Shown here: positions 34,577 to 44,679 of the stretch, piece after piece
How the letters are laid out: the number at the start of each line of letters is the position of its first letter
How positions within the stretch are numbered: position 1 is the first letter of the stretch
NCBI GenBank assembly: GCA_001602455.1
Contig: CP012157.1
Coordinates: 491,733 to 555,732 of the forward strand
Length of the DNA: 64,000 nt
Source of the DNA: Betaproteobacteria bacterium UKL13-2
GTDB taxonomy: Bacteria; Pseudomonadota; Gammaproteobacteria; Burkholderiales; Usitatibacteraceae
Direction: 5' to 3'
Notes under the pieces: generated by a model
The model's input: the letters and a program-made list of their open reading frames with translations, nothing else
The model's database searches: none
What the model was told of the DNA's origin: nothing
Made by a program: the position numbers and the translations under genes

Positions 34577-37336
34577 CTAGCGAAAAGTGTAGCGTGCGCC
34601 GAGAGTCAGATATGCGCCATATGGCTGGAACCAATTTAAATTGACTGGCTGGGCCAGCGGATCGCCACTCGGACGAGCATTGGTCACGTTCTGCACGGTC
34701 GCCGACAAGACTAAGTTCTTAATGCCACGATACTCTGTGCCAACATCAAAAGTAACTTGCTCCGTGACACGGCAAAAGCCGATGTAAACTGAGCTTGGTG
34801 CCGAGTCTTGGCAAGTGGCTCCCGCTGGGTCACCGCTGCTAAAGCTGCGAAAGCCCGAAAAATAACGAGCAGTGAGGGTATTCGTCCAACTCCCCGTTTC
34901 CCAACTGTTGGCAATGGACGCACGCACACGCGGATAGTCACGGTAATCATTCAAACTGACAAACGGCTCTCGATCACCACCACTAATTTTGTATTCGTCG
35001 GTATAGCTGACCAACGCTGTTGTACTGAGGCGGCCGTATTCGCCCAGCGAGAATCGTGACCGCAGATCAAAATCAACGCCACGCGTCGAAGTACGGCCAA
35101 CGTTGATAAACCCAGTACGAATCACCTGAATGTCGCCTAACGCCCCCCCGGGAGCCGGTACACCACGCACGACACGTCCACGATAGCGCGGATCAGATGA
35201 GCGCTCATTGTTCAAAATGTCGGTCAAACTCAAGATGTTGATCTCGTTCCTGCGGTCGATGAAATAGTAATCAACCGATAACGATATTTCCTTGCTGATA
35301 TCAAACACAAACCCAGCGGTTGAAGACTTCGCTGTTTCGGGTTGAATATTCGGGTTCGCCTGAATCAACAAGCCAATTGGCTGAAAACATTGATTCTCGT
35401 CGCCATTAACGCACTTGATTGGATCGGTCACATAGGTAAACGCTGACACGGAGCTCTTCGTAATTTCTGTCAGCGAAGGGGCACGGAAGCCTTTGGCATA
35501 GGTGCCGCGCAGTTTCAGCGATGGATTCACGGCCCAAGCTAACCCAATTTTTGGAATGGTCGAGCGACCATAATCGGAATAGCGATCCGTTCGTCCGGCA
35601 AGTTGCATTTCAACGTTCTTCAACCAAGGCAGACGAAGTTCCGTGAAAACACTCGTAACGTTTCGATTTCCGTCTGCACTCGCCGCCCCATAGCCAACGA
35701 TTTCTCCTGTTGTCTTCAAAACATCTGGTGTCGCGGCGCGGTCTTCACGCCGATATTCCACGCCACCGGCAAAACCGATCTTGCCACCGGGCAGATCGCC
35801 AAATTCGGTGGAAGCCTTCAAATCCAAAATCGAGAAACTTGACTTCGACGTATCCTTGGAGTCGACGCGAAGTTGTGCTGCCGTGACGCGCCCCATTGAG
35901 GGATTTGCAAAGTTATACGTGCCTTGAAGGATCGCGTTGGTTAAGACTGATCTCCGAATCTGATTTGTGGCAACCACATCGGTTTTGTTTTGGTTATAGA
36001 GGGCACCAGCATCGAAGTCCCATGTGCCGAAGGTGGTTTTTCCGCCGACAAAAAAGCGCACGGTATCACTTTTTACGTCTGTTCCGGTTTGCCCGACATC
36101 GCTGAAGCGGTAGCGATAACCAACATAATCACCGGTTGGATTATTCGGGTGGTTGGGCGGCAGCACTTCAGGGATATTGACAATGGTGTTGGTGGCAGAT
36201 GCGAACCACGATCCGAAATCACCAGCGACCTGCGGGGAACCCACATACTTTGTTTTAATTTGGTTTAACCCGGCTTCGGCAAATAGACTCGTCGTATCGG
36301 ATAAATCGAAGGTGCCTCGCGCGAATACACTGGCGCGATCACTCTTTGGCACGATCTCGCTGTCCTGCCAAACGTCGTAGCGACACTCCGTTTCGCCTGG
36401 GCGCTGCTGGCCAGCGGGACATGCATTGGCCGAGCGTGAACCCGAGCCCGAGTAAATGAAGGCGTTGCTCAAATTAGTCGGATCAAACACCACAGCCGGG
36501 TATAGGTTCAACTGCGGCGCATAAGATGAAAAGGCACGCTGACCTGTACGGTAGCGCGTAGATGTCGCATATTCAGTCCGGTTTAAGAAGTCTTCGGCAT
36601 CGCGAAAGCTGACCCGCTCACGGCTGAATACCTCGGAATTGATGAAAAGGTTGTAGCGATCTTTGGCTAAATCCCCCCACCCCGCTGACCCTGAAATGGT
36701 GCTCGTGTTGTATAGGCCTTTTGAGTTTGTCGCGCCGCGCACCGAGAGCATGGCGCCTTTGAAGTCCTTGCGCAAAATAATGTTAACGACACCAGCAATC
36801 GCTTCTGAGCCATAAATGGCCGAGGCGCCGTCTTTCAATATTTCGATGCGTTCAACGGCATCAAGTGGAATCGCGTCTAGATTCACCGACGCGCTTTGGC
36901 CGAAGTTTGGGTCGGCAAGCCCGTAGGGCGCGATACGCCGCCCGTTTAACAACACCAGCGTGGCCGCAGAGCCCAAACCACGCAATGAAACAGTCGAAGC
37001 CCCTGAGGAGAAGCCATTTGCGCCAGTCAAGTCGTTCAAGCCGCCTGCTCCTGCCGATGGCAGCGCACGCAAAATTTCGGTCACCGTCTGTTTGCCGCTG
37101 CGCTTGATTTCATCGGCGGTGATCACTTGAATGGGTGATGCTGATTCGGCATCAATACGTTTGATATTCGAGCCTGTCACCTCGATTTTTTCGGCCTTAG
37201 GTTCGGGCGGCTTAGCCTGCGCATTTGCCTGACCGGAGAGCAACAGTAGAGCCGCGGTTGCGCCGGCACCTGAAATTTTGAAGGCGCGATTGACGCGAGC
37301 AGCTTTTTGCTGCTTTCTTAATTCAGTTGCTTTCAT
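34577..37336 (-). CDS. TonB-dependent outer-membrane receptor
   Basis: The 919-residue protein has a signal peptide (ending near GQANAQA, about residue 40), an N-terminal plug domain (IQVITADEIKRSGKQTVTEI, LRGLGSAATLVLLNGRRI) and a large C-terminal beta-barrel ending in an aromatic strand (LGARYTFR). It moves large or scarce substrates across the outer membrane using TonB energy. I chose the ATG at 37336 over the longer frame because AAGGGA lies upstream. It is co-oriented with the adjacent sugar operon, so glycan import is a reasonable guess. The N-terminal MKATELRKQQ resembles receptors abundant in glycan-degrading bacteria. Confidence 0.92.
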   Translation of the reverse strand: MKATELRKQQKAARVNRAFKISGAGATAALLLLSGQANAQAKPPEPKAEKIEVTGSNIKRIDAESASPIQVITADEIKRSGKQTVTEILRALPSAGAGGLNDLTGANGFSSGASTVSLRGLGSAATLVLLNGRRIAPYGLADPNFGQSASVNLDAIPLDAVERIEILKDGASAIYGSEAIAGVVNIILRKDFKGAMLSVRGATNSKGLYNTSTISGSAGWGDLAKDRYNLFINSEVFSRERVSFRDAEDFLNRTEYATSTRYRTGQRAFSSYAPQLNLYPAVVFDPTNLSNAFIYSGSGSRSANACPAGQQRPGETECRYDVWQDSEIVPKSDRASVFARGTFDLSDTTSLFAEAGLNQIKTKYVGSPQVAGDFGSWFASATNTIVNIPEVLPPNHPNNPTGDYVGYRYRFSDVGQTGTDVKSDTVRFFVGGKTTFGTWDFDAGALYNQNKTDVVATNQIRRSVLTNAILQGTYNFANPSMGRVTAAQLRVDSKDTSKSSFSILDLKASTEFGDLPGGKIGFAGGVEYRREDRAATPDVLKTTGEIVGYGAASADGNRNVTSVFTELRLPWLKNVEMQLAGRTDRYSDYGRSTIPKIGLAWAVNPSLKLRGTYAKGFRAPSLTEITKSSVSAFTYVTDPIKCVNGDENQCFQPIGLLIQANPNIQPETAKSSTAGFVFDISKEISLSVDYYFIDRRNEINILSLTDILNNERSSDPRYRGRVVRGVPAPGGALGDIQVIRTGFINVGRTSTRGVDFDLRSRFSLGEYGRLSTTALVSYTDEYKISGGDREPFVSLNDYRDYPRVRASIANSWETGSWTNTLTARYFSGFRSFSSGDPAGATCQDSAPSSVYIGFCRVTEQVTFDVGTEYRGIKNLVLSATVQNVTNARPSGDPLAQPVNLNWFQPYGAYLTLGARYTFR

Positions 37337-37857
37337 TGTTTTCCCTTTAGTAAAAAATGAGCAGAGGATCGGCCTGACGGGCTTCAATTCAAGGCGAATT
37401 TCGCACGCCAATTTGGTTTTAATCTTCTAGTGCAGTATATAAAAAGCTTTAATACCAAAATCTGCATTTAGTCATACTGTTGTAAAAAAACATCAAATTT
37501 CTGCCCTAAAAATTTCGTGTAGGCGCGTTCGTGAGCCGGGCTGAGAGATATCGATCTACCGCCAGCAATCCGAAATTGCCTAAAATTTTCTAAAAATCCA
37601 ATGCAATGAGTGGCGCGTGGCGCGGATGGATGGCTAATTTCAAATGCCCTTGTTCAGCAATCCTGAATGCATCTGGGCGCAAGCGAGCCGTGAGATGCTC
37701 CGGCTAATTTGCATGAATCAGAAAAAACCTATCGATAGTCGGTGGCGCAAATGCTGCGTCATGGCTGGGCTTTGTCGAGACAGATGAATGCGTCCCAAAC
37801 ACGGCGACATCGCTACCAACAAAGCGGCACATGAGTGATTTGACCAAGTGTTGTGCC
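37337..37857. other. Intergenic region upstream of the TonB receptor
   Basis: No gene was seen in these 521 bases. The part near the receptor start is AT-rich (37420-37520) and probably carries its promoter. No clear operator repeat or regulator gene was found. Confidence 0.5.
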
Positions 37858-38925
37858 TTAGATGGCTACGCCTTGTGCGTCAAAAAGATGGATATGCTCA
37901 GGAGCCGTATGAAGACCGATCTCATCTCCGACACGCGCATCGATAACACCGCGCACCTCGATGCAAATTGGCTGCCCGGCGACCGAGCAATAGAGGTAGG
38001 CGGTCGCCCCGAGTTGTTCCACCGTATTGACTCTCGCACGCATGGCGCTGCTGCGATCAAGTCGTATGTGCTCCGGACGAATCCCCACCGTCACCTTGCC
38101 AACAGGCGCGTCTTTTTTGCCTAGGAGCCATTGACTGCCATCGGCGAATACCGCCTGATTGAATTCGGCTAAGGCCATAAACTCAGCCGGCAAAAAATTC
38201 ATCGCAGGTGAACCGATAAACCCCGCCACAAAGAGATTAGCCGGCGAGTGGTACAAGTCCATCGGCTTACCAACTTGCTCGACCACACCATCGCGCAACA
38301 CCACGATTTTGTCGGCAAGCGTCATCGCTTCCACTTGGTCATGAGTCACATAGATCATTGTCTTGCCAAGCCGCTTATGCAGCGCCGCAATTTCCAAACG
38401 GGTCTTGAGGCGTAGCTCGGCATCCAGGTTCGATAACGGCTCATCAAACAAAAACACATCCGGCTCCTGCACCAGCGCCCGCCCAATCGCCACACGCTGG
38501 CACTGTCCGCCGGAGAGCGCGCCGGGCTTGCGATCGAGATACGGTGCCAGCCGTAACATCTCCACCGCCATCTGAACTTTTTGCGCGATGACGCCCTTCG
38601 CCACACCGCGCATTCGCATCCCAAAGCTGAGATTTTCGGCAACCGTCATGTGCGGGTACAACGCATAGGACTGAAACACCATCGCCACTCTACGTTCGCT
38701 CGGCGGCCTAGTCGTCACGTCGCGGTCACCAATCTTGATTGCACCCGCTGTCACCTCTTCAAGACCGGCAATCATGCGCAAGAGGGTTGACTTGCCACAC
38801 CCAGACGGGCCGACAAACACCACAAATTCGCCGGCGTCGATCTCCAAATCGATGCCATGAATCGTTTCCGTCTTGCCAAATTGTTTGGTGATACCACGCA
38901 AAGAGAGTGCCGACATTTCGCTCAA
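37858..38925 (-). CDS. Sugar ABC transporter ATP-binding protein (MalK/UgpC type)
   Basis: It energises the sugar importer encoded upstream in the operon. The 355-residue length and the C-terminal TOBE-like extension (about 240-350) place it in the MalK/UgpC/MsmK group. Walker A GPSGCGKST (K45), signature LSGGQCQRVAIGRA, Walker B VFLFDEPLSNLD and the H-loop VTHDQ are complete. In the signature, the residue after LSGGQ is cysteine rather than the usual arginine or glutamine. It is last in the operon and overlaps the FAD oxidoreductase by four bases. Confidence 0.94.
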   Translation of the reverse strand: MSEMSALSLRGITKQFGKTETIHGIDLEIDAGEFVVFVGPSGCGKSTLLRMIAGLEEVTAGAIKIGDRDVTTRPPSERRVAMVFQSYALYPHMTVAENLSFGMRMRGVAKGVIAQKVQMAVEMLRLAPYLDRKPGALSGGQCQRVAIGRALVQEPDVFLFDEPLSNLDAELRLKTRLEIAALHKRLGKTMIYVTHDQVEAMTLADKIVVLRDGVVEQVGKPMDLYHSPANLFVAGFIGSPAMNFLPAEFMALAEFNQAVFADGSQWLLGKKDAPVGKVTVGIRPEHIRLDRSSAMRARVNTVEQLGATAYLYCSVAGQPICIEVRGVIDARVGDEIGLHTAPEHIHLFDAQGVAI

Positions 38926-40574
38926 ACCTCTAAAGAGTGTGTTGCGGTGTGGATGAGCCGTTCAATCAGGCCTGCATCCCAGCCAATGGGAATGCCGGTA
39001 GCAGATAGCTTGCGCTGAAACGCACGCACCCGTTCGGTATCGACATAAATGGCTGCGGGCGTTTGCCCGCACGCCAAGGCGTAGTCTGCCAGCAGCGCAG
39101 CAACTTCACCGATCAACCATTCCGTCGGATGGGTGCGCGTTGCGGCATTGACCAAATGTGTGACGCTGATGTTTTTACAAGCCGGGATCAGGTTATCGCA
39201 ATCACGCGCAATAAAGCACCCTAGCGGAAGTGTGAACGGCCTGACCATCGCATTGATCCCATGGCCAGACACACAGGTGGGATGAATATCCATGTTGTAC
39301 CACGCTACTCCGACACTATTATCGGCATGGAATGGGATAACAGCATTGGGAACAACCGCATTGGAGTCAACAGCAACGGCATTAGGCACTGCCACACCAC
39401 TCTCGGCCGGATTCACGAGGATCTGCGATTGTGTGAGGCAATCGAGCCCAACAATTCGGCGCGATTCACGCACATAAACCTGCTGCGCGTAACCATCGGT
39501 ACCAAGCATGTCGGCCGCAAGTTGAAGCGTTGGGTAGCCACGTCCACCATCGGCATTCGGTGCGTCGGTCTGCAACCAATAGACCAAGCTAGCGCTGAGC
39601 TCCTTCGCGGCGGCCACCACATCACGCTCAGGTATGGGGCCATCAAGCAGCGGCGTAATGCCGTAGTCATTCTGCGCCCAATTGATCAGAGAAACATCTT
39701 CTCGCGGCGTCCGCCAGTTGCGCGATGCGACGACGCGACGGTAGCGCCATAAGTCCAGCGTCTGGCCTTGACCAAATAGCGGCAACTCTACCGCCTTGCC
39801 GATCACAGGCCCAGGGATTGCATTGCCAAATAACAGATAGCCGTAATGCGGCAGTCGATACTGTCGCCACTTCGCGTACGATGTTGGCTCGGTGATCGGC
39901 GCCTGTGGCTTATCTGCGCGCACCAGTGCCACGACAACAGTACACGGCTGCTGATCGAGCCGATCGGCAACGTCTGGCGCATCACGCTCGCCGAACTCTG
40001 CATGCGACTCTTTGCCTAAGCGGTATGGCAAGCCCGCGACGCGAATCAACTGGCCCGTGTCAGTGGCGTCTAAATAGAAACTGGCGCGTACCGAAACGAC
40101 TTCACCCGCACCATTCTGGCAACGCACCGTACCAATGTTTCTGCCGTCCCGATCAGCCTCAAACAATCGTGTATCGCGCAGCAACACCAACCGACCAGTC
40201 TTGATATGCGGCGCGAGCAAACGATCCAAATAAGCCAACGCGACGGTGGGCTCAATACACAGACGACTCACCCATCCGTCACCCGGGTTGCAACCTTCCG
40301 TCATTTCGGTGTTATCGACAAAATCGTCCAGCGCCAAGTAGTGGGCACGCATCGCGCGGCGAAATGCCAGATAACTTTCGCTCGCGCCACCAACCTCGAT
40401 CAGCCGGTGTTCATCTGGCGGAACACCTTGCGCCGTCAGTTGGCCACCAATCCAAGCGAATTCACTGGTCAGCACGACCCGACGGCCTGCCTCACAAGCG
40501 CGCCACGCGGCCAGCACGCCCCCTAAACTGGCACCGATGATGGCGATGTCAACGTCGTAGTGTGGTGTGGTCAT
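38922..40574 (-). CDS. FAD-dependent oxidoreductase in the mannosidase operon
   Basis: The 550-residue protein starts with a Rossmann dinucleotide motif (IAIIGASLGGVLAAW, near residue 11), followed by GGQLTAQG and a central LDATDTGQLIRVAG and a C-terminal HPTEWLIGEVAALL, the pattern of the FAD_oxidored group (PF12831-like). These enzymes are often linked to sugar or amino-sugar catabolism but few have known substrates. Translationally coupled on both sides by ATGA overlaps. It may oxidise a sugar released by the mannosidase, but this is inference. Confidence 0.85.
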   Translation of the reverse strand: MTTPHYDVDIAIIGASLGGVLAAWRACEAGRRVVLTSEFAWIGGQLTAQGVPPDEHRLIEVGGASESYLAFRRAMRAHYLALDDFVDNTEMTEGCNPGDGWVSRLCIEPTVALAYLDRLLAPHIKTGRLVLLRDTRLFEADRDGRNIGTVRCQNGAGEVVSVRASFYLDATDTGQLIRVAGLPYRLGKESHAEFGERDAPDVADRLDQQPCTVVVALVRADKPQAPITEPTSYAKWRQYRLPHYGYLLFGNAIPGPVIGKAVELPLFGQGQTLDLWRYRRVVASRNWRTPREDVSLINWAQNDYGITPLLDGPIPERDVVAAAKELSASLVYWLQTDAPNADGGRGYPTLQLAADMLGTDGYAQQVYVRESRRIVGLDCLTQSQILVNPAESGVAVPNAVAVDSNAVVPNAVIPFHADNSVGVAWYNMDIHPTCVSGHGINAMVRPFTLPLGCFIARDCDNLIPACKNISVTHLVNAATRTHPTEWLIGEVAALLADYALACGQTPAAIYVDTERVRAFQRKLSATGIPIGWDAGLIERLIHTATHSLEV

Positions 40575-42094
40575 GACACTTGCAACGCGGATTTAGGAAC
40601 GAGATGAATATCAATTTCAAACGTCCGCTGCCACGGTAGCTGAATTGACTCCACGCGGTAGACAAATTGATGTTCGGCAAGCCAATCATTGGCGGCGGGA
40701 ATAAACATCTCGGCAACAACGGTCTGTAACTTCTCTGCCGAGACGGCAGATTCGTCGATGACATCTCGAATCCGCTGCCGCCAGATGGATTGATAAAGAT
40801 AGTCTTCAACGATGCGAAGGCAGACGACCGCTTGATTGGTTGGCGTCTGGTAGGCGCCTGTCGCCAGCGCACACTGCGCCAACAGACCACCAATACTATT
40901 ACTGGCCGTGTTCCATCCTGCGTACGCCGCGAGTTGAGAGAGCGGGACGTAAGTGGGCAATTGCTGCATCAGCGCCGGATCGCCGCCGTTGGCATAGGCT
41001 AAATCCACCACGGCAATGGCCTTTCCCACTTGATGGGCAGCACGTAGTTCTGCAAGCCACGCACCATTGATCCCGCCCGTGGTTGATAGCGCAATTTTCA
41101 TCGCCCAATCGCCCTGTGCCGTGCCTTGTGTGTGGACCGCGAGTAGTAGATCGGCGCTCTCAATTTCATCAACGACGACCGCGCCAACTGCCGCCAATTG
41201 CGCGGCGAGCGATTCGGTGATGGGCCGATCCTCGTAGCGCGCAACCAGACGGTGAACGTGATCGGGATCGCTGTAGGTGATATGGACTTTTAGTGGCTGG
41301 TCTACCCACACCTCACGGGCTACGTGTGCGACCAAGGTATGTGCAACTTCGTCGGCCCCCGGATAAATACGCACCCAATCCTGACACCCTCGGTCAGCGA
41401 CCAGCGCCTCCAGAAGCCGACGTTCTGCAATGTTGAAGCCGTAGGGCGCCGTGTCGTCTTGCGGCAATACCAAGCCATTGATACCCTCGTGATCCACCAC
41501 ATCCAATACTGCGCGGGCGACGGAAAAGTTGCGCGCACGGGTCGCCAGATAATCTTCGCGAATCGCCTCAGGGATTTTGGTGCTCGCCGCGATCGCCTGT
41601 GCGTTTGCTTCCGCGTCGCCAGTGACCTTGTATTGATCACTGAAGTACGACCAACGCCAGATCAATTCGCCATATTGATCCCAATAAGATTTTTCTTCTT
41701 CGTTGACGTTGTTGTTCGAAATCCGCATGGTCGCCAAAAATGCGTAAATCGGCTTATGCGGGAACGCGTGCTTGAGTTGCCGCAACACATCTAAACGCGC
41801 TCGCAAACTTTCTTCAGAATCCGCAATAAAGCGCGAGGGCACCAAGCCACCATAAATGAGCATGTCTAACGAGACGACGAAGCCTTGCACCTCACTAGCC
41901 TGCAATCGCAGCCAATCGGCGAGGGCGTCACGATCTGCTGGCTCGCGAAAATGGCCTAAGGCCGACACGGGCGGCACCACGAGTTCGACGCCGCCCGCCT
42001 TGGCAAGCTGTACAACTTGTGCCCGCACCACCGGTCTGGCGTCGACTGGCAATAGCGCCAACCGGCGCCCCGGCAGCGGGCTCGCTGACGCCAT
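40571..42094 (-). CDS. DUF4127 family protein
   Basis: The 507-residue protein matches the DUF4127 family (PF13552), with LLPVDARPVVRAQ at the N-terminus, MLIYGGLVPSR, LPQDDTAPYGFN and DEVAHTLVA. The family is unstudied; the conserved Asp, Arg and His residues suggest an enzyme. I chose the ATG at 42094 because it forms a TAATG junction with the mannosidase stop; the open frame continues upstream into the mannosidase. The 3' end overlaps the FAD oxidoreductase by four bases. Position in a sugar operon suggests a glycan-processing role. Confidence 0.85.
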   Translation of the reverse strand: MASASPLPGRRLALLPVDARPVVRAQVVQLAKAGGVELVVPPVSALGHFREPADRDALADWLRLQASEVQGFVVSLDMLIYGGLVPSRFIADSEESLRARLDVLRQLKHAFPHKPIYAFLATMRISNNNVNEEEKSYWDQYGELIWRWSYFSDQYKVTGDAEANAQAIAASTKIPEAIREDYLATRARNFSVARAVLDVVDHEGINGLVLPQDDTAPYGFNIAERRLLEALVADRGCQDWVRIYPGADEVAHTLVAHVAREVWVDQPLKVHITYSDPDHVHRLVARYEDRPITESLAAQLAAVGAVVVDEIESADLLLAVHTQGTAQGDWAMKIALSTTGGINGAWLAELRAAHQVGKAIAVVDLAYANGGDPALMQQLPTYVPLSQLAAYAGWNTASNSIGGLLAQCALATGAYQTPTNQAVVCLRIVEDYLYQSIWRQRIRDVIDESAVSAEKLQTVVAEMFIPAANDWLAEHQFVYRVESIQLPWQRTFEIDIHLVPKSALQVS

Positions 42095-44679
42095 TAACGT
42101 CGACATCTCAGCGTGACAATTTCGTGCGGCTTCACCAACGATGTTGTCCCAGCACACGGGGCACCGTTGGCAGTGATACGTTGCCACGGCCCGGAAGAAA
42201 GTGCGAATGACTGACCCACATCGGTCGGATTCCACAGCCGCAATTCGAGCGAATCACCGACGCGACGAACGGCGCTGATTTGTAGCGCCTGATTGTCGAT
42301 CTCAATCCCAGCCGACCACCGCGACGTCGAACCCCGCAAGCATACCAGTGGTCGCCGGAAGCGCTGCGCAGCCGTCAGCGGGTGAATTGCCGGGCTGCCG
42401 AGCGCGATCTGAAACACAAACACCTCAGCCCCTAGGCACTGCGCCTCAGGTGTGGCCATATCCGGCCCCGCCCCGACGCCGCGCGTGACAAGATCGCGCC
42501 GCGACATCCATCCAACACTACGAACGAGAGTCACCCCGAGCATCTGCTGGCCGTTCACTTGTAAAACTTCGTACTCATGCATCGCACGGTGCAAGAAAAC
42601 GAGATCCCCTGCAACAATCACACTTAGCGACGGATTAACCACCACCGGCATCTCTTGGCGGGTCACTGACGTTGGATAGTCGGCATATTTGACGGGGTGG
42701 CGTACCCATTCAAAGCCTGAATCGCTGAAGGTGTGTTCAACCGGTGCGGGCAGGGCTAGTATCAGACGAGTTCGCTGATCACTCGCACGATTGGTCCACT
42801 TGAGGGAAAAATCAATCACCGACTCATCGGCCTCATCAGCAAGCAAGCGGATACGCAGCAACCCCGTATTGGTCACCGTTTCGGCAGATCGTTCTGTGCG
42901 ATCAGCCGACAAACTCTGCGGCGTCGTCAGCGTCACAGCAAGCACGAGCTCTTGCATCCCGGCCAGCACAAGGGAAGACACAAATGAATACATTGTTTGT
43001 GCAATGCGATGTTGATTTGGTGGTGGCGAAAAATTGTATGAGTCGCCCGCATCTAATTCCGAAAAAAACGACAATGCCGGTGCCAAGGTCTGCCCGGTCA
43101 GCCTGTTCGTGATCGATAACTCACTATCGTCGTTCAGGAAAACACGGTAGTGTCGATTTTCGATGGCGGCGGGCATGGCGTCAGTTGGGGGTAACAAAGG
43201 CGCAGTCGTCGTGTCCTCAATCACACAGGTGAGCGCTTCGAGCCCGGCAATCTCACAACGCACTAACACCTCATAACGATGCCCCTCAAGCCGCTCCGGG
43301 AAATCATCAATCGGCGAGCGCAGCATTGTATCGGGTAGGACACTGATCAATTCACACCGCAGCAATGTTCCGGCGAACGACCCACCGGCTAATGGTCTCA
43401 TCGACAACGCCGACCGTTTTTCGCCACGCAAGAACAAACTGACGACCTGCGACCCTGTAAACGCCATTGGTAGCGGGTTGAACAACGTAAATCTCGTATC
43501 GTCGGCAAATACATCAGGGGTCGCATTCACCTGCAACGGATGTTGCTCGTTACTCATCAAGCCACCCGCCACGACAACACGATCCACTAGCGCATTCAAA
43601 CGCTGGTCGATTAACTGATAACGCGCCACCATTTCTCGATGCACTTGATCAACGCTGCACCCACAGATGGAATCGTGTGCCTGCTGCTGGATCACCATAC
43701 GCCAGGTGTCTTGCAGATACCGCGCTGGATACTCGTCAAATTGAAGCTGCGCGAGAAGTGGCTCAACGACACCGAGCAGGCGGTCCTCCGCCTCTTGATT
43801 GAGGCGCTTCAGATACCGCCTCGTCGAGAGCACATCGGGCAGTACAAACACCTGCGCATTGTTACGCAACGCCCCGCGAATCGTTTGGCGATGCCCTATG
43901 GTTTGCGCGATGATCGTTTCGGCGTGATCGGCGAGCGATTTTTCCGACAGTTGATATTGTTTATTAGTGCTGTTGAAAGACGCGAGACGATCGCCGATAG
44001 CATCGACCGAAAGCAGGTGATCGCCGCCCTGTGTGAGTAATAGCTCGGTGGAGGTGGAAAGGCTACGTGCGGCCACATTGTCGAGATACCGCACGAGGGC
44101 GGCTTGCCAGTCGGCGACATTGAGCGGATGTTGGTAGTAGCCCTGCGTCAAGAAGATTGCGCCAACACGAGTACCATCCGGCGATTGCCAGTCAAACTCC
44201 GCGACAGGTGAATCTACACCACGCCACATCACTGCCGAAAAGATGTTGAAGTTGGCCAGAAGTTGCGGCATTTGCCCAATGTGCCCGAACGTATCTGGCA
44301 GGTAGCCTACATATTGGCAATTACCCGCTGCAACTGCATCACCGATACCAATCTCCAAGTTACGCAACAATGATTCGCCCTGCACTAAAAATTCATCAGC
44401 CATCACATACCAAGGCCCGAGCACGATACGTTTTGCTTTCACCAGTTCCTGTACACGGGAGACCAATCCCGGTTCCGCATTTGTGAGCAGATCCTCGTAA
44501 GCAGCGGTTTGACCGTCAAACAAAAACTGCTGCAACTTGCCCGACTCCAATTGCGTCACCACGCGTGACATCACTTCGATCAGACGGGCGACAAACGTCT
44601 GATGTGGAAAGTACCACTCGCGATCCCAGTGCGTCTGTACCACTACCGCAACCGGACGCTTGTTATCCACCGTGCTCAT
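42094..44679 (-). CDS. Alpha-mannosidase, glycoside hydrolase family 38
   Basis: It should hydrolyse alpha-mannosides by a retaining, zinc-dependent mechanism. The 861-residue enzyme has the metal motif THWDREW (H17, D19) at the N-terminus, the nucleophile motif LPDTFGH (D129), and HDSICGCSVDQVHREM, which supplies another metal ligand. The C-terminal half is the beta-sandwich region. Lack of a signal peptide points to cytoplasmic cleavage after import. It resembles the MngB (mannosylglycerate hydrolase) branch in length and motifs, so mannosylglycerate or another mannoside are candidate substrates. Overlaps the permease by four bases. Confidence 0.94.
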   Translation of the reverse strand: MSTVDNKRPVAVVVQTHWDREWYFPHQTFVARLIEVMSRVVTQLESGKLQQFLFDGQTAAYEDLLTNAEPGLVSRVQELVKAKRIVLGPWYVMADEFLVQGESLLRNLEIGIGDAVAAGNCQYVGYLPDTFGHIGQMPQLLANFNIFSAVMWRGVDSPVAEFDWQSPDGTRVGAIFLTQGYYQHPLNVADWQAALVRYLDNVAARSLSTSTELLLTQGGDHLLSVDAIGDRLASFNSTNKQYQLSEKSLADHAETIIAQTIGHRQTIRGALRNNAQVFVLPDVLSTRRYLKRLNQEAEDRLLGVVEPLLAQLQFDEYPARYLQDTWRMVIQQQAHDSICGCSVDQVHREMVARYQLIDQRLNALVDRVVVAGGLMSNEQHPLQVNATPDVFADDTRFTLFNPLPMAFTGSQVVSLFLRGEKRSALSMRPLAGGSFAGTLLRCELISVLPDTMLRSPIDDFPERLEGHRYEVLVRCEIAGLEALTCVIEDTTTAPLLPPTDAMPAAIENRHYRVFLNDDSELSITNRLTGQTLAPALSFFSELDAGDSYNFSPPPNQHRIAQTMYSFVSSLVLAGMQELVLAVTLTTPQSLSADRTERSAETVTNTGLLRIRLLADEADESVIDFSLKWTNRASDQRTRLILALPAPVEHTFSDSGFEWVRHPVKYADYPTSVTRQEMPVVVNPSLSVIVAGDLVFLHRAMHEYEVLQVNGQQMLGVTLVRSVGWMSRRDLVTRGVGAGPDMATPEAQCLGAEVFVFQIALGSPAIHPLTAAQRFRRPLVCLRGSTSRWSAGIEIDNQALQISAVRRVGDSLELRLWNPTDVGQSFALSSGPWQRITANGAPCAGTTSLVKPHEIVTLRCRR

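Noticed and set aside
42095-42235. Longer start for the DUF4127 gene
   Set aside because: The upstream extension overlaps the mannosidase by 141 bases and has no family similarity; the TAATG start fits the operon.
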